Assembly (NCBI GenBank): GCA_030704615.1
Contig: CM060731.1
Location: forward strand, 89,444,756 to 89,508,755
DNA length: 64,000 bases
Source: Takakia lepidozioides
Lineage: Eukaryota > Streptophyta > Takakiopsida > Takakiales > Takakiaceae
Reading direction: 5' to 3'
Part shown: one piece after another, positions 57,481 through 64,000 of the stretch
How the letters are laid out: every line of letters starts with the position of its first letter
Position numbering within the stretch: the first letter of the stretch is position 1
Position numbers and translations under genes: made by a program
The notes under the pieces: generated by a model
What the model saw: the letters and a program-made list of their open reading frames with translations, nothing else
Told to the model about the DNA's origin: nothing
Databases searched by the model: none

Positions 57481-58145
57481 TTTGGCTACTCCCACAGTTT
57501 TAAATTATACCATTATTACAGTGATGTGCAAGTGATTATGAACATGACTAGAGGAACACATATCACTATTGTAGTGAAAGAAGTACCATTGGGGATTCAA
57601 GCTCCACAAAATAAAATAAAATCCCAGAGAGTAAGTATTAGAACATTGTCAACAAAATCCAGCCATGATAAAAGTCTAAGCCTAACTTCTACACGGCGTC
57701 TCCGCATGCATGCTAGGAACACTGAACTGCTTTCCTGCCTTCTTCTCATTGCCAGCAATGTCTATGCCCGGACGAACGAAATTGTAAGCCCTCTTCATGT
57801 TCTTCTCTGGCCAGGGCTGCCAGGCTCACATTTGATGTAGATGTACACCAGGGGAATGTTCAGAATGACATCTAGTACAATTCCAGCTTTGATAATGTCA
57901 CCATGAACCTCTTTGCCCCTTCCCAAGGTTGCTAGGCTCCCATATGCATATTACAAACACAAATGAACATGACCTGGTCTTGCTTCATCCCATCCCACAT
58001 TATTTGCTCCTAGGTTTCCAAAGCCTTAATCCCATACCCATACTGCACATACCTTGCAATCATGGCACTCCAAAAGACCACATCTCGTTCAGCCACCTCT
58101 CTTGATCCACTTTCAGAAGCTGAGTTGAATTCTGCATGGGTGATA
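57481..58145. other. No gene recognised
   Basis: One 122-codon frame (57472-57840) without splice or family support. Confidence 0.35.
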
Positions 58146-58149
58146 AGTA

Positions 58150-58998
58150 GGGTTGGGTGTTTGCTGGAACAATTGTAGGCTGTCATTGTCAGCCGCTAGC
58201 AGCAACGGAAGGATGTATGCATGATTTGTGCAGAGCTTGGATAGCTGAGGGAGCAGGGGTAGAGTCTGGCCGGTCCAGATTCATCCAAGAGGGCGGGACT
58301 TCAAGCTCACGATTACTTATAATTCCCTGTGGATCAATAGCTGCAAGAAACCTGTATGGGTAGATGGTCAACTGGAAGCCGCAACAGCAGCGGCACAATT
58401 GATAAAATCAGGCACTGCTAATGAAGGCACCTTCTTCAACACATTTTCATCCTGTTTTTCCCTCTTATCAGAATTGGCCCTAAATTTTCATGTTGAATTT
58501 TGCAAGTTAGTTGGTTGAGTGAACCTTTGATAGTTTGGAGTGACTTTGACATGGTACAGCCAATGTGACAACAAGGAAGTATCCAGTTCTAAACAGGTAA
58601 CAGCTGAGACGAGGAGAAGCTGTGGAATGAATACTTTTCTGACCCCAGTCAATGGTGGGACAATCGAGGCAAAAAGGTGAATGCCTGTTGGATTACAGAG
58701 AGTAGCAGATGCAATTGACCATAGTGATAAGTTAAGTTGGGTGTTCCCTAGAACAATCTAGGTTGTCCTCAGGTGCTAGCAGCAAGGCAAGGCTGTATGC
58801 ATGATTTGTGCAGCGGCATGTATAGCTGAAGGAGCAGGGATAGAGTCTGGGTCCAGATTCATCCAAGAGGGCCGGACTTCAAGCTCCAGATTACCTATGA
58901 TTCCATGTGGATCAATAGCTACAAGAAACCTGCTGCATAGATAGATGGTCAACTAAAGGTAGCAGCTGCAGCGGCACAGTTGATAAAATCAGGCACCT
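58150..58998. repeat. Direct duplication, ~265 bp repeated after ~580 bp
   Basis: 58150-58415 and 58730-58995 share GTATGCATGATTTGTGCAG, CAGATTCATCCAAGAGGGC, GTGGATCAATAGCT and GATAAAATCAGGCAC. Between the copies, 58434-58545 resembles 40105-40225 (CCTGTTTT(T)CCC, GGTTGAGTGAACCTT(T)GATAG). Confidence 0.85.
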
Positions 58999-59669
58999 CA
59001 ACCATGACCACATGCATCTCAGGGCCAAGTCTGATGAGAGGGCAAAACAGGCTGAAACGTGCCCTCACCACATTGTCCTTGACCCATGGAGGATTTGACC
59101 GACCATCAACCCAAAATGACCTCTTGTGCGTGTTGTTTGTCTGTAGTCAGGTAATGTCGGATTGGTCTGTGAGAACCACCACGGCCAGCTGAGCAGGGAG
59201 AGATTGAAACACGGCTTGCTAAGACCTGCAAGCTGACTCTCCCAATAACCTTGTAAACATTAGAAAGAATACCAAATCATGGTACTCACAGATACAAAGA
59301 GCCCACCTTTGCAGGATAGATGAACTTCTTCACATCGTACATTAAGAAAAGCCACACTTGGTGATTGCGGTTGTCCCACCATCGTGAAGGATCGGTATAA
59401 AACTCATGCAACCTCACATCACAAATGAGCTAACTTGCGGATTCTACATGAAAATTTAGGGACTACTCTGGTAACAGGGAAAAACAGGGTGAAATGTGTT
59501 GAAGAATACACCTTCATGCCGCGCGTTCAGCCATCTCCACATTGCCATGGATTCTGCAAGCACCAAGCAAGGCCTTCATTTTGCAAACATGTCAACCTCT
59601 TTCCCTTTTTCCAGAGCTGCCAGGCAGTGTTCAGAATGACATTAGGTACAATTTCCAGCTTTGAACAAG

Positions 59670-60240
59670 GCACGGCCTGCTAAGACCAAGCTAACTCTCT
59701 CTCTTGCACCAACGAGCTAACTTACAGATTTCAATATGCATATCAGGCCCGAGTCTGAAAAGAGGGCAAACAGGCTGAAATAGGTTGAAGAAGAAGGGCC
59801 CTCACGGCCTGCTAAGACCAACCTGACTCTCTCTCTAGCACCAACAAGCTAACTTACAGAATTCAATATGCATATCAGGCCCGAGTCTGATAAGAGGGCA
59901 AAAGTGGCTGAAATAGGTTGAAGAAGAAGGTGCCCTCACGGACTGCTAAGGCCAACCTGACTCTCTCTCTTGCACCAATGAGCTAACTTAACAGAATTCA
60001 ATATGCATATTAGGCCTGAGTTTGATAAAAGGGCAAAACAGGCTGAAATAGGTTGAAAAAGAAGGTGCCCTCACGCCCTGCTAAGACCAAGCTGACTCTC
60101 TCTCTTGCACCAACGAGCTAACTTACAGAATTCAATATGCATATCAGGTCCGAGTCTGATAAGAGGGCAAAACAGGCTGAAAAAGGTTGAATCAGGAAAT
60201 GAATCAGCGGGCTGCTAAGACCAAGCTGATTCTCCCAAGA
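59670..60240. repeat. Tandem array, ~134-bp unit, four copies
   Basis: CTGCTAAGACCAA-type starts at about 59677, 59809, 59943, 60077 and 60211. Units share AGCTAACTTACAGAATTCAA, TATGCATATCAGGCCCGAG and GAGGGCAAAACAGGCTGAAA. The closing phrase CCTTGTAAACAT also appears after the copy near 59215. Confidence 0.9.
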
Positions 60241-60299
60241 ACCTTGTAAACATCAGGAAGAATATCGTACTAACATGAGCCAAAAGCCCACATTTGCAG

Positions 60300-61480
60300 G
60301 ATGGACAAACTTCTTCACATCCTACATTAAGGAAAAGCCACACTGTAGTGTGAAAAAGAAGGGGCATGAAACCCTTCTGGTAAACTATAGTTAACTGTTT
60401 CTTGAGCAGTGATCCATGGCCCTGCCCTATGACATCAACCTACTTGCTCTTTCTAAAATGACTCAAACCCTACTTAATTCATTCTAAATCTATTTATGAC
60501 CAGAGACTTTAACCCTTATCCACGCCGCAGCGGAAGAGAAACATGGACAAGGCTGAGGTTATCTAAATTGTTATTGGGTCTCTTTAGTGAACAGATCATC
60601 ATATATGCCAGGGTTCTTCTTCCCTACAGATGTCATCATTGGAAAATCACAGGGTGTACATTCTGATCCTTATATAGATTCAGATCCTATCCACATTGTA
60701 AACATATCAGAGATACCCCACTGACCCATACTTGGACTAGGTAAGTGATGCAGAAATATGTGTGCCACTTACTCTACTGTAAACCAGAATGCAGAGGCCC
60801 TAGTTTCTACACATGAGCTCTCATTTTCCTTCTTTATTAATACTACAGCTATCTAAGAAACAGATCCCTTTGGCATGACATTGCTACCCCCCTTCATATC
60901 CTGCCCATGGATTGTACACTGATGCATGGTGTTTTGACATCATTCACATCTACTTAAATGAAAATGCAAAACCCTAGCTTCTCTATTTCAGATTTCTCTT
61001 CTCTTCCCTTTGCATGAAAGGGGCATGATATCACAGAGCCCCCACTTTTAACTCCCCTTAAAACTGCATTTTAACTATTTGAAAACCCTGATGCCCCACT
61101 GATTGTAGATCTCAGTCTATGAATGTTCCTAAGCTGATTGATACAAGCAGTAGGGAACAAATGCATGCCACCTGATATCTTCTTTTAGAAAAGCTACAGC
61201 CTACCCCCATAGTAGGTACATTGTCCTCTTCATATGTCATTGGCATTCTTCCCCACTATCCTTCATTTGTGTCATCCTTCCAACTAAGTTCAGCAGATGT
61301 TCAACAATCCTTTCACACCATCTCTTCACACAAGACATCCCCTACTTTAATGATTGTACCGCTGGCATGAGCAACATCTAAAGGCAGTGCACCAGCAATA
61401 CTTCACCAGCAGAGACACCCATTCCATAGCACTCAAGCACTTTCATGACCTCTGTAACAGAATGTTGTTCCTTCTCCCAT
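60300..61480. other. No gene recognised
   Basis: About 1.2 kb without a coherent frame, hairpin family or tandem repeat. Confidence 0.45.
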
Positions 61481-61489
61481 GAGTATCAA

Positions 61490-61720
61490 ACCCCGCGATC
61501 GCGGTTGTCCCACCATTGTGCATGCCTTCATGCCCCGATTCTAGGGCTTGAGTCCTTGTCTGCCCCCTATCCCACCAACTCCGCTCGTCATTGTACATTG
61601 AGAAAAAGCCACACCTTGCGATCGCGGTTGTCCCACCATCGTGCACACCTTCATGCCCCGATTCTAGGTCTTGAGTCCATGTCTGTTCCTATCCCACCAG
61701 CTCCGCTCGTCGTCTCTCAT
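61490..61720. repeat. Direct duplication, ~125-bp unit
   Basis: GCGATCGCGGTTGTCCCACC recurs at about 61496 and 61620, with CTTCATGCCCCGATTCTAGG in both. CCGCGATCGCGG (61495-61506) is a perfect palindrome. A diverged fragment is near 59360. Confidence 0.85.
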
Positions 61721-62029
61721 GATCAGACTCGACACTATAAGAAAACAAACATAGCTCTGTCATGTTTGTCTTTCATGATCAAACTCGACACAAAGAAAAC
61801 AAACAGATGCCACAATGGCAGGGAAGACAAAAAAAATGCTAAGTCCCCTCACTCATGACTGGATGGATGAATGAAGCAATAGATGGATGGATTTTGGGTT
61901 TTCCATCAACATACAAACCACTAAAGTTTTTCACCACAGAAGTAATACCAATCCAACTTTCTGGACGGCTAGAGGCTCTCATATTAATTTGTGGAATTCT
62001 TCTACACACCCCGGCGACTAGAGGTGTGT

Positions 62030-62880
62030 ATGTAATCACTAACGCGTAACCACTAGTCGAGTGGTTCCAACCACTCGCCGAGTGGTTCCAGTTACTAAAT
62101 GGTCTGTAACCACTCACTCTACTCCACTCTCAAAGTGGTACCAATCAATGGGGGTCTTTAACCACTCCAGATCTATGTATACTGTCCCCGTCCATGTGGA
62201 ATAATATAGTTCATAATTAAATATATTTTGAAATGATAAATCTTAAATAAAAATTGAATTATTACACGTGGAGTAGCAAGTGGTTTCAATCACCTCCCAT
62301 CACTCAGGTGTCTTTAACCACTCACAACCCACCACAGAAGTAGTACCAATCACTCACGTGTATGTAACCACTCACAAGTGCCCACTTGAAGAGTGGTTCG
62401 AGTTACAAAAGGGTCTTAACCACTCACATTCCACCACTGTGCAAGTGGTACCAATCACTGGGGGGTCTTTAACTACTCCAGATCTACGTATACTATCCTC
62501 GTCCACGTGGAATAATATATTTTGAAATGATAAAAATCTTTAAAAAAAATTATTACACGTGGAGTAGAAAGTGGTTTCAACCACTTCCCATCACTGAGGT
62601 GTCTTTAACCACTCATAATTTATCACTGTACCCGTCCATGTCGGATATTATCATTATTAATATAAATATTTGACCAAATGTCGAATAATAAATATAAAAT
62701 TAAATATTACACGTGGATTACTCAGTGGTTGAAACCACTTCCAACCACTCCATATGATGCCACCGTGGCATTTCATCGGAATTAACCACTGACTAGTGGT
62801 TACCATTACTTGGAGTGATTTATAGAGTGATAAAAGACAATAGTGGTTAAGGGGGCCAGTGGTTATTCCGGGTTTTTTTT
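62030..62880. repeat. CCACT...AGTGG repeats with a ~308-bp tandem duplication
   Basis: GTCTTTAACCACTCCAGATC (62154) and its variant GTCTTTAACTACTCCAGATC (62465) are in step with a duplicated CACGTGGA/AATAATATA block. The whole region is dense in ACCACT and AGTGGT half-sites, including GTAACCACTAGTCGAGTGGT near 62046. Confidence 0.8.
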
Positions 62881-63394
62881 CTAGTGGAATTTTCAGTACT
62901 TTGGGTCGCTGGAAATTCGTGAAAAATAGCAAAGTGGGCTTTCCTGGAGCAATGATTGGCCCTTCAGGTGCGAGATTTGGAATTTCAAGTACTTTTGGTC
63001 TTTGAAAATTCGTGAAAAATAGCAAAGTGGATATATCAATATATGAAGCCTCGACACGGGAGATTGCTATAGGAAAGTAGTCAGCTTTGTTGGAACAATG
63101 ACGTGGAGATTTTCCAAACTGCAGGGTTTCTGGATGCATAGGGGATTGCACTGGACTTGGATGACATTGGACACTAGAGGTCGCACTTGGGGCTCTACAT
63201 GCCAAGAAGCACTTGGATACATATATACAACTTCAATTTAGTATATCGATTTCAATTCTTCACACATGGGCATCGACATAGGGGACACACTTCAATACAT
63301 AGAGGATTGCACTTGGACTTAGATAACACTGGACACTTGACCAATGGTACAGGCTACCCTGGAGGTTGCACTGAGCCTTGACATATGAAACACA

Positions 63395-63655
63395 TGTCAA
63401 GTTATTTCACCACTAGTGTGGAACTAGCTAGGAAATAGCTAGCTTTTACATATTGACATTTGGGATTGGCCCAAGTGTCAATCCAGGAATCAAGGCACAT
63501 TTAGGCCCTGGAGTGGTTATCTTCACGGCAAGTGCGGGAGGCTCATCTTTCTCGAGTTGAGCCTTACCGTGCCTAGCTATGGCGCCGTAGTGTGGATTCC
63601 CCATGGCGTGGGGTGCACTTGGCTTGACTTGTATTTGAGTGATGAGTTTATATAT
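63395..63655 (+). repeat. Dispersed repeat, right copy (inverted relative to 2.4 kb)
   Basis: Starts at TTATTTCACCACTAGTGTGG and shares GACATTTGGGATTG, TATGGCGCCGTAGTGTGGAT and CCATGGCGTGGGGTGCACTT with the reverse complement of 2437-2692. Sequence to the window end (63656-64000) may belong to the same element but has no copy in the window to compare. Confidence 0.75.
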
Positions 63656-64000
63656 GCACGAGTTTATGCTTCAGTTTTGTGAGCTCGCATGAGCTTGTGC
63701 TTTTCTTCTTCTTTATCACTCAAGAAAGATCGGCTCATATCTGTTAGTGCCAGATACGAGTTAGTTGTAGCACTTGTGGTTTTTGCTTGAGAATGAGAGA
63801 AATCAGGTTTGGATGCGAGGAGCATCATCAAATTCGTGGTTGTTAAGAGCGGAGGCGATGTGGGTTACTAGATGGTAGACCTTGGCATTCGATCTTCAGC
63901 TTCAGAGATGAAAGCACCATGCTGCAAGTAATTCCAGAGCACCTTGATGGTTTCAGATTGTGTGAATGCATGAGCAAGCACGATTGGGAAGAGGATCAGT

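Overview
This is a nuclear eukaryotic window, almost certainly from a plant-lineage genome. Several genes can be assembled across GT-AG introns. The mobile elements are plant-like: Mutator-type transposases with a SWIM finger, a Helitron-type protein, and gypsy LTRs with an initiator-Met tRNA primer site. Most of the sequence is non-coding and full of short hairpins. A charophyte alga (Chara-like) is my best guess, but it is an impression and not proven by any marker here. No bacterial operon, rRNA or convincing tRNA gene is visible.

Layout: 0.1-1.5 kb holds a two-exon gene with a Cys/His finger. 2.0-2.8 kb holds microsatellite and dispersed repeats. 3.2-5.8 kb holds gene A, a decayed copy of a ParB-like/methyltransferase-like gene, followed by a hairpin cluster (5.9-6.5 kb). 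6.7-8.6 kb holds two homologous genes arranged head to head. 8.9-10.3 kb is a decayed gypsy gag-pol. 11.1-14.5 kb is a broken Mutator-like transposase. 15.5-21.3 kb is gene B, a ten-exon homologue of gene A with hairpins upstream and in its introns. 21.6-24.1 kb is a gypsy LTR inserted in a second Mutator-like copy. 24.4-26.2 kb is a Helitron protein remnant. 26.5-29.65 kb is a tandem array interrupted by a solo LTR. 30.3-31.6 kb is a kinase-like pseudogene. 33.5-34.7 kb holds another hairpin family. 35.3-37.6 kb is a zinc-finger/coiled-coil pseudogene. 38.2-39.4 kb holds tandem and hairpin repeats. 39.9-47.2 kb holds a charged plus-strand gene and a decayed Ulp1-like gene on the minus strand, overlain by CAGACTG-rich DNA. 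50.5-55 kb is a multi-exon gene I cannot identify. 55.4-64 kb is mostly repeats.

The most interesting object is the gene A/gene B family. Gene B keeps one reading frame through nine introns (about 1,072 codons, with two in-frame TAGs). It starts with a basic nuclear-localisation-like stretch, then a ParB/sulfiredoxin-like motif (DGNHR). Its C-terminal half has a degenerate beta-class DNA methyltransferase layout: a DIPDG motif in the DPPY position, then a motif-I-like VVDLSMGT split by an intron. Each paralogue is accompanied by its own family of short near-palindromes. These lie in the flanks and, strikingly, inside the homologous intron of both genes. ParB-type proteins bind palindromes, so a self-targeting mobile or epigenetic system is a reasonable hypothesis, but it is inference.

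Across the window I count five to seven local near-palindrome families. Most share one design: complementary arms around a 2-4 nt centre that is not self-complementary.
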